Shown here in pieces: positions 18,754 to 26,556 of a stretch of DNA of 64,000 bases. Every line of letters begins with the position of its first letter. Position 1 is the first letter of the stretch. The translations under genes were made by a program, and so were the position numbers. The notes beneath the pieces are model-generated. The model had not been told where the DNA came from and did not search any database. It saw only the letters and a program-made list of their open reading frames with translations. This DNA comes from DAOMFB01 sp963801475 (lineage in GTDB: Bacteria; Acidobacteriota; Thermoanaerobaculia; UBA5066): assembly GCA_963801475.1 (NCBI GenBank), contig CAWDEX010000001.1, forward strand, positions 2,418,001 through 2,482,000. Direction: 5' to 3'.

Positions 18754-19377
18754 ATGCCGAAAGACGACTCCCCTCTCCGGAAGGGTCCGCCGCTCGTCGG
18801 CCCGGGGCACGTCTGCCCCTGGTGGCTCGGGCCGATCCTCGTCTCCCCGCTTCGGCGGCTCTTCGAATCGCCGGAGCGGCTTCTCGGGCCGCACGTAAGG
18901 CCGGGGATGACAGTCCTCGAGCCCGGCTGCGGCATGGGCTACTTCAGCCTGCCGATGGCGCGCCTCGTCGGGCCGGGCGGCAGGGTGATCTGCGTGGACC
19001 TCCAGCCGCGGATGATCGAAGGGCTTCGTCGCCGCGCCCGCCGGGCGGGCCTTCTCGACCGGATCGAGACCTCGGTCTGCGAGCCGGGGGAGCTCGGCCT
19101 TTCGAGCTGGAGCGGGCGGGTCGACCTCGCCGTCGCCATCCACACCGTTCACGAGGTGGACGACGAGGCCGCTTTCCTGGCTCAGCTCGCGGCGGCGCTT
19201 CGCCCCGGCGGGACCCTTCTGCTCCTCGAGCCGCGCGGCCACGTCGGCCGCGAGGCCTTCGACGCGACCCTCGACACCGCACGGCGCGCCGGGCTCGTCG
19301 AGAGGGACCGCCCCGTCGCCCGCCGGAAGCTCGCCGCCATACTCACGAAAGAGGGCGGCTCCGTCCCCGCCCCCTGA
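18754..19377 (+). CDS. Class I SAM-dependent methyltransferase
   Basis: A 207-residue methyltransferase. SAM-binding motif I is VLEPGCGMGYFSLPMA near residues 53-68. The acidic end of strand 2 is VICVDLQPRMIEGL near 78. Motif IV is VDLAVAIHTVHEVDD near 120, and LRPGGTLLLLEPRGH gives the strand-5 motif. This resembles the UbiE/small-molecule group (methyltransferase domain 31/25 type). No substrate domain is recognisable. A predicted promoter lies directly upstream. It converges on the kinase operon that ends at 19437. Confidence 0.88.
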   Translation: MPKDDSPLRKGPPLVGPGHVCPWWLGPILVSPLRRLFESPERLLGPHVRPGMTVLEPGCGMGYFSLPMARLVGPGGRVICVDLQPRMIEGLRRRARRAGLLDRIETSVCEPGELGLSSWSGRVDLAVAIHTVHEVDDEAAFLAQLAAALRPGGTLLLLEPRGHVGREAFDATLDTARRAGLVERDRPVARRKLAAILTKEGGSVPAP

Positions 19378-19382
19378 GGGAC

Positions 19383-19424
19383 TCAAGCGAGGAAGAGCCG
19401 GTAGGCCGGGTTACTAGGCTCGTC
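19383..19424 (-). pseudogene. Remnant of an IlvA C-terminal tail
   Basis: On the minus strand this reads DEPSNPAYRLFLA then TGA. The real ilvA gene at 25025 ends DESANPAYRLFLA then TGA. A 23-bp block (19390-19412) is identical to 25032-25054, and after 6 mismatches CTCGTCCC matches again in register. The differences in the last codons (CTC GCT versus CTG GCC) are synonymous, so this looks like a diverged coding remnant and not a random match. It is in frame with, and 12 bp beyond, the TAG stop of the kinase gene. Confidence 0.5.
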
Positions 19425-19436
19425 CCTCGACGGATC

Positions 19437-20894
19437 CTACGAAGCCTCGTCCTCAACTCCCGCCGACCTCGCCGTGTTGACGGCCCTTGACAGCTCCTCC
19501 CGTCCAAACGGCCTCGTCAGAACGCTGAGGGCCCCCATCAGGCCGAACGCCTCGCGAAGCCCCGGCTGATCCCGCTCGGCTGTCACGAGGATCGGTACCG
19601 CCTTCAGCTTGACGTCCTTCTTGAGAATCCGGCAGAACCCAAGCCCGTCGAGGCACGGCAGGCTCGGATCCAGCGAGAGGATTGCCGGGTCCGCCTCGAG
19701 CGCGAGCTCGAAGCCGCCCCGGATCCCCGAGTCGAGCACGATGACGGCGACTTCGTTCTCGAAGGCGAGCCTCACGGCCTCGCGCGCGTCGCTCGCGGTG
19801 AGCACGTGGTAGCCCTGTCCCTCCAGGGCCTCGGAGCAGAGAGAGAGAATCGACTCGTGTCCCTCCACGACGAGCGCGATCGGAAGCTTCGTCCGGACCG
19901 TCATGATTTCGAAAGCGAGAATCGCATTGATCCGCTCGAGCACCTCCGCCGCCCTCCCCGGCCGGTCGGCGGGGTTCTTTCGGAGAAGGTCCGCGATCAG
20001 CTGTCGCGTGGCCGGCCCGCCGCGAGGCTCGGGAAGCGGTTCGGGCTTCGCGTGGAGGTGGGCCTCCTTCAGCGCGGCGAAGTCGTTTCCGTGAAACGGG
20101 GCGCGCCCCGTCAGGAGAAGCTGAAGGAGCACGCCGCAGGCGTAGAGATCGGTCGACTCGACGACCGCGTCACCGAGAAACTGTTCGGGGGCCATGTAGA
20201 CTGGTGTGCCGCCCTGAAGTCTGGGGACGAGCGCCGCCGGCGTTGCCAGGCCGAAGTCCGTGATGAATGCCACTCGGTCGGAGTTGATGAGGATGTTCCC
20301 GGACTTGATGTCCCGGTGAATGATCCCGAGATCGTGAGCCGCTTTCAGACCTCGCAGGACCTGCTGCATGATCCGGAGGGCATCCGCCTCCAGCAAGGGT
20401 CCGTTCCTCCCCAGAAACGAAGAGAGGTTCTCGGCGTCGATGTACTCCATGGAGATGTAACAAAGGTCGTCGGCGAACCCGAGGTCGAATCCCTGAACCA
20501 CGTTGCGCTGGCGCACCTTTCGCGCGAGCTTCAGCTCCCGTTTGAACTGCTCGAGCATGGAGGCGTCGTTGGAGAACTTCCGCGAAAGGACCTTCAACGC
20601 CACGGTGTCCTCGATCGACTCGTCGAGAGCCGCGAAGACGCTCCCCATCCCTCCCTGACCGAGCCGTCGCCGGATGCGGTAACGCCGCGCGAACAGATCG
20701 CCGGGGACGAGAGGCGGATCGCCCCCATCGTCCGCCCGCGGCGGGGATCTCGTGTCGGTGCCCGGACCGGACAAGGGAGAGAGCGTCGGCTCGTTGTCGT
20801 CCCAGAACGGAGACGTCGGCCGCCCGCACCGGAGGCACGTGCGGCTGTCTTCGGGGTACGTGCCTCCGCAGGTGACGCAGACGGCTTCGCTCAC
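19437..20894 (-). CDS. Ser/Thr protein kinase with N-terminal zinc ribbon and C-terminal receiver-like domain
   Basis: A 485-residue PknB-type kinase. The N terminus has a zinc-ribbon pair (CVTCGGTY and CLRCGRP, residues 6-25) and a Pro/Asp-rich linker. The kinase domain spans about 70-330. It contains GQGGMGSVF (P-loop), VALKVL (ATP lysine), IIHRDIKSGNILI (catalytic loop), ITDFGLA (Mg loop) and PVYMAPEQ. The C-terminal 125 residues resemble a CheY receiver but look degenerate: the first acidic pair reads VEGH, the switch lysine is Arg (LTRPF), and about 20 extra residues precede the presumed phospho-Asp site LSLDPSLPCLDG. The GTG start is at 20894, 13 bp after the STAS gene. It is the last gene of the signalling operon. 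Confidence 0.9.
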   Translation of the reverse strand: MSEAVCVTCGGTYPEDSRTCLRCGRPTSPFWDDNEPTLSPLSGPGTDTRSPPRADDGGDPPLVPGDLFARRYRIRRRLGQGGMGSVFAALDESIEDTVALKVLSRKFSNDASMLEQFKRELKLARKVRQRNVVQGFDLGFADDLCYISMEYIDAENLSSFLGRNGPLLEADALRIMQQVLRGLKAAHDLGIIHRDIKSGNILINSDRVAFITDFGLATPAALVPRLQGGTPVYMAPEQFLGDAVVESTDLYACGVLLQLLLTGRAPFHGNDFAALKEAHLHAKPEPLPEPRGGPATRQLIADLLRKNPADRPGRAAEVLERINAILAFEIMTVRTKLPIALVVEGHESILSLCSEALEGQGYHVLTASDAREAVRLAFENEVAVIVLDSGIRGGFELALEADPAILSLDPSLPCLDGLGFCRILKKDVKLKAVPILVTAERDQPGLREAFGLMGALSVLTRPFGREELSRAVNTARSAGVEDEAS

Positions 20895-20907
20895 GACGTG
20901 CAGGTTC

Positions 20908-21300
20908 CTACCCGCGGTCGGAGAGGGTCACGGTCTCCGGTGCGAGCCGGGCGAGAACAGGTACGTTCGTCCGTTGCCAGGTCACGTTCGGGTCGTAGCG
21001 GAACAGCACCTTGTAGGGCACGGTTTCGGCCCCGGCGATCAGCCTCAGCACCCAACGGACGAGCGTCAGAATCCCCGAGCTGTTCATGAACCCGACGGAC
21101 CGCAGATCGACTTCGACCCATCCGAGCCCCTTTTCCACGGACACGGCGTCGACGTCCTTCCAGAACGCGTTGAACACCGCTCCCGGATCGCGCATGTCGA
21201 CGGTGCCCGACAAGGTGACCCGGAGGATCCCCTCCGAAAGGGAGGGAACGACCCGCACGTCGTCGACGGAGAACGGCTCGAACAGCCTTTCGTTCGTCAT
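20908..21300 (-). CDS. STAS-like switch protein (slr1659/SiaC-type)
   Basis: A 130-residue regulator of the slr1659/SiaC superfamily, the phosphorylatable STAS-like partner in kinase/phosphatase switches. The STAS core is clear: LRVTLSGTVDMRDP, then VEVDLRSVGFMNSSGILTLVRWV. The Ser pair (NSSG) is at the expected phosphorylation site after the strand. The ATG at 21300 overlaps the stop of the HATPase protein (ATGA), so the two are co-translated. In known systems such as SiaABCD of Pseudomonas, the kinase-type partner phosphorylates this protein and a PP2C phosphatase reverses it. Confidence 0.8.
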   Translation of the reverse strand: MTNERLFEPFSVDDVRVVPSLSEGILRVTLSGTVDMRDPGAVFNAFWKDVDAVSVEKGLGWVEVDLRSVGFMNSSGILTLVRWVLRLIAGAETVPYKVLFRYDPNVTWQRTNVPVLARLAPETVTLSDRG

Positions 21301-21779
21301 ACGGCCTCCGTCGCGAAGATCGCGTGCATCGAGACGTGCCTGTCTGTCGTCTCGAGGTGCAGCCGTGCGCCCGCCTCGTACCGGATCCTCACGAGGCCCA
21401 GTCGGCTCATCCCCTCCGTCTTCGCCGCCTCCTCCATCCTCTTGAGGTAGGTCTTCTCCGAATCGCCGGCCGTGGCGAGGGCGAACTCGCGCCGGAGGAC
21501 GTTGAGCTGATGCGGCTCAACCGCGTTCGAGACGCAGACGTCGACCTCGCCGGCCGACTTGGCGATAGAGATCCGAAGGGTGGTTTCCTGCTCAGAGGCG
21601 TATTTCACGGCGTTCTCGAGAAGCTCCGAGGCCGCCAGGGAAATCTGCTCCGCGCGCTCCTTGTCGGCGAGGCCGATCATGAAGAAGCTCGCGACGAACT
21701 TGCGGACACAGCTGATGTACGTCCAGCGGGGACCGAACCGCAGCTCGACGTAGTCAGATGGTTGGGGCTCGGGACTCAT
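21297..21779 (-). CDS. HATPase-type switch kinase/anti-sigma-like protein (slr1658/SiaB-type)
   Basis: A 160-residue protein with a GHKL ATPase fold of the slr1658/SiaB group. The N box is ISLAASELLENAVKYAS (about 45-61), with the catalytic Glu and Asn. A degenerate G1-like stretch follows at VDVCVSNAVEP, and MSRLGLVRIRYEAG resembles the G2 region. It would phosphorylate or bind the STAS-like protein encoded directly downstream. An AAGGAG ribosome-binding site lies 5 nt before the ATG at 21779, inside the end of the phosphatase gene. The gap from the phosphatase gene is 1 bp. Confidence 0.8.
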   Translation of the reverse strand: MSPEPQPSDYVELRFGPRWTYISCVRKFVASFFMIGLADKERAEQISLAASELLENAVKYASEQETTLRISIAKSAGEVDVCVSNAVEPHQLNVLRREFALATAGDSEKTYLKRMEEAAKTEGMSRLGLVRIRYEAGARLHLETTDRHVSMHAIFATEAV

Positions 21780-21780
21780 G

Positions 21781-23202
21781 TCAACTCCTTCTGATAGCCA
21801 TCAGGCTCACGTCGTCGGACGGGGACGGGGACCAGGCCCGCGTGGCCGAGAGGATGTTCATCACCGTGTCTCCTGCCGAGCCGGCGCTGGCCGACCCCAG
21901 CCCTTCGATCAGGCGATCGATGTCGAAGAGCTCCCCCTTCTCGTTCGTGGCCTCGGTGACTCCGTCCGTATGAAACAGGGCGAGATCCCCGAGTCCGAGC
22001 TTCACCTCGTGATCCTTCGTGGCCGGCCCGAGATCCTCGACGAGCCCCAGCCAGAGGCCGTCCGTCGGGAACCGTTCGACCGCCGCGATCGCCTTCCGGT
22101 AGACGAGAAGCTCGGTGTGGGCGCCGGCGTAGATCAATCGACCGTCCGGATAGAGGCGGGCCACGACCATCGTCATGAACTTGTCCTCCCGGAGCCGCGA
22201 CCTCAGATTGAAGTAGAGCGCCCGGTTGAGCTTCGTGAGGAATTCGGCGGGCGTCGGCTCTTCGGCAGAACTCTCGCTCAGCATCGTGAACATCGACTGG
22301 GCCATCATCATGATCAGGCCGGCCGAGATGCCGTGTCCCGTCACGTCGCCGATTCCCAGCCAGGCGCCGCCGTCGGCCGTTCTCCGGAACTCGTAGAAAT
22401 CGCCTCCCACCTCGGCGGCCGGCATCATCACGGCGGCGATGTCGAACCCGGGCAGCGCGAAGTCACGGGGGATCACCGAGGTCTGGATCGTCCGGGCGAT
22501 CACCATCTCGGAATCACGCCTCTCGAGCTCCTTCTCCTGGCGGGTGGTGCGCTCGAGCGTCCGCGCGATGAGGCGGATAAGAAAGAGGCCGACGCCGAGA
22601 GTGAGGAGCAGGCTTCCGATGAGAATGCGCCGCGCGATCATGCCGGCGTCGCGGTTCTGTCGGCCGACGCTTTCCACCTCGCCCATGAGCGCTTCCCTCG
22701 TCGACGGAAAGTCGGTCTCGAGAATCTGGTCGGCAAGGGGCTCGATCACCTGAATGTAGAGAAGCGTGGCGTCGTCGACGGCCTTCGTGGCGAGTTTCTG
22801 GTGATAGGCGCCGACCTGCGAGATGAGAGTCTCGACGTCCACGAGGAGCGCGGCAACCTTCGGAAGATCGGTCTCGACCTTCATCTCCCGGAGCCGCCGG
22901 GCGTCGTCGGCAAGCCCTTGTGTCGGAGGGAGCGGCACCGTGGCGCCGGCCTGCTGGGAGAGGCCGGTCGATACCTTCATCTCCTTGATGTAGTTGTTCA
23001 GGCCGAGGCCGAGCTCGTCGATATGCAGACCGGCGTTCTCTATGCGTTCCAGATGATTTCCCGATCTCGTGAATTCGGCGAGGACGAATAGGCCGACCCC
23101 CCCTTCCACCGCGATCAGGCCGAACAGGATCGAGAAGAGGAGCCAGAAGCGGCCCTGAGCGAGCCCCTTGATCGCGGACCGGCCGCCGTCCGGGAGGGCC
23201 AC
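21781..23202 (-). CDS. Membrane-anchored SpoIIE-type PP2C phosphatase
   Basis: A 473-residue sensor phosphatase. The N-terminal helix (FWLLFSILFGLIAVEGGVGLFVL) leads to an extracytoplasmic all-helical domain of about 140 residues. A second helix (ILIGSLLLTLGVGLFLIRLIA) follows near 195-215, then a short coiled linker (LERTTRQEKELERRD). The SpoIIE phosphatase domain covers the last 240 residues. Metal-binding motifs are AEVGGDFYEF, LGIGDVTGHGISAGLIM and LALFHTDGVTEATN. It would dephosphorylate the STAS-like protein in response to an outside signal. The GTG at 23202 is preferred because the longer frame from 23247 overlaps the upstream gene by 44 bp. Confidence 0.88.
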   Translation of the reverse strand: MALPDGGRSAIKGLAQGRFWLLFSILFGLIAVEGGVGLFVLAEFTRSGNHLERIENAGLHIDELGLGLNNYIKEMKVSTGLSQQAGATVPLPPTQGLADDARRLREMKVETDLPKVAALLVDVETLISQVGAYHQKLATKAVDDATLLYIQVIEPLADQILETDFPSTREALMGEVESVGRQNRDAGMIARRILIGSLLLTLGVGLFLIRLIARTLERTTRQEKELERRDSEMVIARTIQTSVIPRDFALPGFDIAAVMMPAAEVGGDFYEFRRTADGGAWLGIGDVTGHGISAGLIMMMAQSMFTMLSESSAEEPTPAEFLTKLNRALYFNLRSRLREDKFMTMVVARLYPDGRLIYAGAHTELLVYRKAIAAVERFPTDGLWLGLVEDLGPATKDHEVKLGLGDLALFHTDGVTEATNEKGELFDIDRLIEGLGSASAGSAGDTVMNILSATRAWSPSPSDDVSLMAIRRS

Positions 23203-23203
23203 G

Positions 23204-23713
23204 TCACGGCGCAAACGGGTAGCCCCGTTCCCCGGGCACCTTCCCATCGACCCGAAGGATCTTCAGCGTCGCGTCCGCCGCGGCATCCTGGGCACCCAAG
23301 AACCCGATCGCGCCGGGAAGCCCTGCGACGAGCTTCCCCATCGACGCGGGGGATGCGGCGGTCTTGGGTCCCGACGTGGCCTCGCCCTGGAAGACCTTCC
23401 CGATCCAGTGGCGCACGTAGTCGTCGTCCGACATCTTCAGGAGCTGGTCGAAGAGGATCCGGCGCTCCTCTCGACCCGCCGGGAGAAGAAGGATCGTGAT
23501 TCTCTCCTTGCCGGCCCAGCGCGTCTCGTCCCCGAGATAGATCTTCCTGAGTTGGGCGATCGTGACGTCAGTCACCGGGTTCTTCGTATTGACGACGAAA
23601 GCCACTTCGCCGGCGGCTTTCTGTGCCCGGGCGGCCGGCGCCGAGACGAGCGCCGCGAGAATGACCGCCAGCGCCAGCCTAATCGCCCGGTGAGATCCGA
23701 CCGGTTCTCTCAT
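23204..23713 (-). CDS. PstS-like periplasmic binding-domain protein
   Basis: A 169-residue exported protein. The signal peptide is IRLALAVILAALVSAPAARA with cleavage near AQ. The mature part is a compact PBP-like domain (PF12849-type). It starts VAFVVNTKNPVTDVTIAQLRKIYLGDETRWAGK, where the KIYLG...W pattern is typical of PstS relatives, and later has PASMGKLVAGLPGAIGFLG. It is about half the size of true PstS and no ABC transporter genes are adjacent. It is more likely a sensory ligand-binding partner of the membrane phosphatase encoded 1 bp downstream than a transport component. This role is inference. Confidence 0.75.
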   Translation of the reverse strand: MREPVGSHRAIRLALAVILAALVSAPAARAQKAAGEVAFVVNTKNPVTDVTIAQLRKIYLGDETRWAGKERITILLLPAGREERRILFDQLLKMSDDDYVRHWIGKVFQGEATSGPKTAASPASMGKLVAGLPGAIGFLGAQDAAADATLKILRVDGKVPGERGYPFAP

Positions 23714-23742
23714 CTCTTCTGTTCTCCCGCCGCCTTCCCGTT

Positions 23743-24894
23743 TCAGAAGTTGGCGGCGAGCTGGAACTGCACGACGGGCTCATGCGGGCCATCGCCGACT
23801 TTCTGGTAACGATACTCACCCTTCAGGCAGACCCAGCGATTCACGTCGAATCGGAGCCCAACGGCCACGGCCTTCTCGGAAGGGATCCCGTCGAGATACG
23901 CTTCGCCTTGCGCCGCTTTGAGCTCCTCGAGAAGCAGGTAAGGGCGAAGATTCAGGAGGGGCCGCGGGAGACCGTACGACGCGAGGACGTACCAGCCACG
24001 CGTGTCGAAGCTCGCGGTGCCGTCGTACGGCGTGTGCTGAAGATAGCTCCACTCCCCGCGAAGCTCCGCGGGTCCGCGTATGTAGGAAAGAGAGAGCGAC
24101 ACGTCGCGCTCGCGGAGCTCGCCGGAGGGCGCAGGGATACGGTCGAAGTACCCGCTCGCGAAGGCCTGGAGTCCCGGAATCGCATCCGGTGCCACGCCCA
24201 GAGACGTCACGTAGGCCTTCGACCCGTTCGCGTCGAAACCCACCTGAACCTCGTCGCGGTGCGTGCCGCGCCCGTTCCCGACCCCTGCCCAGTACATGAC
24301 GCCGAGAGACCCGGGCAGGCGGCCCGACGCCATGAGCCCCACGAAGTGGAGGGGCCAGAGTCCGCCGTCGTCCTCCCAGCGGGCGATGATCGGATTGTTG
24401 ATCGGCGTCTGCATGAAGAGCCCGTGGTGATTGGTCACGGCCCAGCGGAGGATCGGGTTGTGGACCCGTCCTGCCGAGATCCGGAACACGTCGGACAGTT
24501 CGAACGTGAGCTGGAACCGCTCCAGATCGACCGAGAGACTGTTGCCATCGGGCTCGAAGACCAGTTCCGCCAGGACCGTCCAGTGATCCGAAAGGCGCGA
24601 GGAGATAAAGAACTCGAAGGCCCCGTCCTCAAATCCGCTGTGCGCGGGCTGCGGAGCGACGGCGACGTAGTTGACGTTCCCGAATCCCTGAATCGTAAAC
24701 GGCGTCTTTCCGAGCATGATCGGCTCGGACGGAATTCCCTCCGTGACCTCGCGTGTCGGCTCCTGCGCCATGGCAGCGAGACCGCCGGCCAGGGCGCCAA
24801 AGAGAACCAGGACCGGCGCGCCCGTCCGCGCGAATGCCCCCCGGCTCAGACAACCTCCGCGATTGGCATACCCCCCCGTCACGCCACGATCCAA
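23743..24894 (-). CDS. Porin-like outer-membrane beta-barrel protein
   Basis: A 383-residue exported protein. The signal region is GAPVLVLFGALAGGLAAMAQ with cleavage after MAQ. The rest alternates polar and hydrophobic residues in strand pairs, and the C terminus ends in an aromatic residue (VVQFQLAANF), as outer-membrane barrels do. It contains IQGFGNVNYVAVAP and WTVLAELVFEPDG strands and resembles phosphate-selective or general porin-like proteins. The TTG start at 24894 is supported by AGGAG 5 nt upstream. It is first in the six-gene signalling operon, followed by a PstS-like protein, so a link to anion sensing is possible but unproven. Confidence 0.7.
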   Translation of the reverse strand: MDRGVTGGYANRGGCLSRGAFARTGAPVLVLFGALAGGLAAMAQEPTREVTEGIPSEPIMLGKTPFTIQGFGNVNYVAVAPQPAHSGFEDGAFEFFISSRLSDHWTVLAELVFEPDGNSLSVDLERFQLTFELSDVFRISAGRVHNPILRWAVTNHHGLFMQTPINNPIIARWEDDGGLWPLHFVGLMASGRLPGSLGVMYWAGVGNGRGTHRDEVQVGFDANGSKAYVTSLGVAPDAIPGLQAFASGYFDRIPAPSGELRERDVSLSLSYIRGPAELRGEWSYLQHTPYDGTASFDTRGWYVLASYGLPRPLLNLRPYLLLEELKAAQGEAYLDGIPSEKAVAVGLRFDVNRWVCLKGEYRYQKVGDGPHEPVVQFQLAANF

Positions 24895-24925
24895 GATGGC
24901 TCCTGTCGACCAAAAGAGGACTTCC

Positions 24926-24942
24926 CCGGCGATTGTCGCCGG
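24926..24942 (-). other. 5'-leader hairpin of the signalling operon
   Basis: CCGGCGA and TCGCCGG form a perfect 7-bp stem with a 3-nt loop in the predicted 73-nt untranslated leader. It lies about 20 nt upstream of the AGGAG ribosome-binding site. It may be a regulatory or stabilising element. Confidence 0.35.
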
Positions 24943-24974
24943 AATCGCGTCCGACCTAGCTGAACATGAGTCTC

Positions 24975-25003
24975 AAGATACCAGCTGGCCCGGTCGATTT
25001 CAA
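24975..25003 (-). promoter_or_regulatory. Predicted promoter of the porin-to-kinase operon
   Basis: On the minus strand TTGAAA (25003-24998) and TATCTT (24980-24975) are exactly 17 nt apart, matching 5 of 6 and 4 of 6 consensus positions. Transcription would begin near 24968 and the first start codon is at 24894. It lies just downstream of the ilvA stop at 25025. Confidence 0.6.
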
Positions 25004-25024
25004 GGGTCGAATGCGCGTCCGACG

Positions 25025-26536
25025 TCAGGCCAGGAAGAGCCGGTAGGCCGGGTTCGCGCTCTCGTCCCAGTGGCGGTAGCCGAGGTCCGTGAGAAAGCGG
25101 CGGAACTTCGCGTCGTCGCGGCGCGGCACCTGGATTCCCGCCAGGACCCGGCCGTAGTCGGCGCCGTGGTTCCGGTAGTGGAAGAGGCTGATGTTCCAGT
25201 CGCCGCGGAGCTTGTTCAGGAACGTCAGCAGGGCGCCGGGGCGCTCCGGGAACTCGAACCGGTAGAGCCGTTCGTCCCGCGCCTGCGGCGCCCGCCCGCC
25301 GACGAGGTGCCGCACGTGGAGCTTGGCCATCTCGTTCCCGGTGAAGTCGAGCGCCGGGAGGCCGTGCTTCCGGAGGCGGCCGAGGACTTCCCTCGTCTCG
25401 TGCTCGTCATGGACCTCGAGGCCGACGAAGACGTGGGCCTTCTCCGGATCGGCGTAGCGGTAGTTGAACTCCGTGACGTTTCGCGGGCCGATGACGGCGC
25501 AGAACTCGCGGAAGCTCCCGGGACGCTCCGGGATCGTCACGGCAAGGATCGTCTCTCGGCGCTCGCCGAGCTCGGCCCGCTCCGCCACGTGCCGCAGCCG
25601 GTCGAAGTTCATGTTGGCGCCGCTCGCCACGGCCACGAGCGTCCGTCCCCGGTGATGTCCTCGCGCGACCCACGCTTTCAGGCCGGCCACGGAGAGGGCT
25701 CCCGCCGGCTCGAGGATCGAGCGCGTCTCCTCGAAGACGTCCTTGATCGCCGCGCAGAGGGCGTCCGTGTCGACGAGGACCACCTCGTCCACGAGCTTCC
25801 GGCAGAGGCGGAACGTCTCCTTGCCCACCGTTCGCACCGCGACCCCGTCCGCGAAGAGGCCGACGGCGGGAAGCGTCACCCGCCGGCCGGCGGTGAGCGA
25901 CCGGTGCATCGCGTCCGCGTCGGCCGGCTCCACGCCGATGACCCTGATCCGGGGCTGCAGCCGCTTCACGTACGCCGCGATGCCGGCGATGAGCCCGCCG
26001 CCCCCGACCGGCACGAAGATCGCGTCGATTCCCGCCGGCTTCTGCCGAAGGATCTCGAGGCCGACCGTTCCCTGCCCCGCGATGACGTCCGGGTCGTCGT
26101 AGGGGTGGATGAAGGTCCGCCGGCCCTTCCGCGCGAGGTGGCGCGCCTCGCCGTAGGCGTCGTCGTAGCTGTCGCCGTGGAGGACGACCTCCGCGCCCCG
26201 CGCCGCGACGGCCTCGACCTTGATCCGGGGCGTCGTGACCGGCATGACGATCGTGGCGCGGCTCCCGAGGCGCTGGGCGGCGAGAGCCACTCCCTGTGCG
26301 TGGTTTCCGGCGGAGGCCGCCACGACGCCTCGTCCGAGCGCCGCGCGCGAGAGACGGGCCATCCGGTTGTAGGCGCCGCGCAGCTTGAACGAGAAGACCG
26401 GCTGGAGGTCCTCGCGCTTGAGGAACACCGAGTTTCCGATCCGGCGGGAGAGATTCGGCGCCGGATCGAGCGGGGATTCCACCGCCACGTCGTAGACGCG
26501 GGCCGAGAGGATCCGTTCGAGATAGCCGTTCTTCAA
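25025..26536 (-). CDS. ilvA: Threonine ammonia-lyase, biosynthetic (two C-terminal ACT-like domains)
   Basis: First step of isoleucine synthesis, converting threonine to 2-oxobutanoate with PLP. The 503 residues match the long, isoleucine-regulated form. The PLP lysine is in SFKLRGAYN (about residue 53). The phosphate-binding loop is VGGGGLIAGIAAY near 180, and SAGNHAQGVA is near 80. The last 180 residues form two ACT-like regulatory domains (TIPERPGSFREFCAVI and EFPERPGALLTFLNKL), so isoleucine feedback control is probably kept. The TTG at 26536 is chosen because it aligns with the start of known IlvA proteins and follows the ilvE stop by 20 bp; the frame is open further upstream. It is the last gene of the operon. 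Confidence 0.94.
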   Translation of the reverse strand: MKNGYLERILSARVYDVAVESPLDPAPNLSRRIGNSVFLKREDLQPVFSFKLRGAYNRMARLSRAALGRGVVAASAGNHAQGVALAAQRLGSRATIVMPVTTPRIKVEAVAARGAEVVLHGDSYDDAYGEARHLARKGRRTFIHPYDDPDVIAGQGTVGLEILRQKPAGIDAIFVPVGGGGLIAGIAAYVKRLQPRIRVIGVEPADADAMHRSLTAGRRVTLPAVGLFADGVAVRTVGKETFRLCRKLVDEVVLVDTDALCAAIKDVFEETRSILEPAGALSVAGLKAWVARGHHRGRTLVAVASGANMNFDRLRHVAERAELGERRETILAVTIPERPGSFREFCAVIGPRNVTEFNYRYADPEKAHVFVGLEVHDEHETREVLGRLRKHGLPALDFTGNEMAKLHVRHLVGGRAPQARDERLYRFEFPERPGALLTFLNKLRGDWNISLFHYRNHGADYGRVLAGIQVPRRDDAKFRRFLTDLGYRHWDESANPAYRLFLA

Positions 26537-26556
26537 GGAAGCGTCGGACCGCCGGC

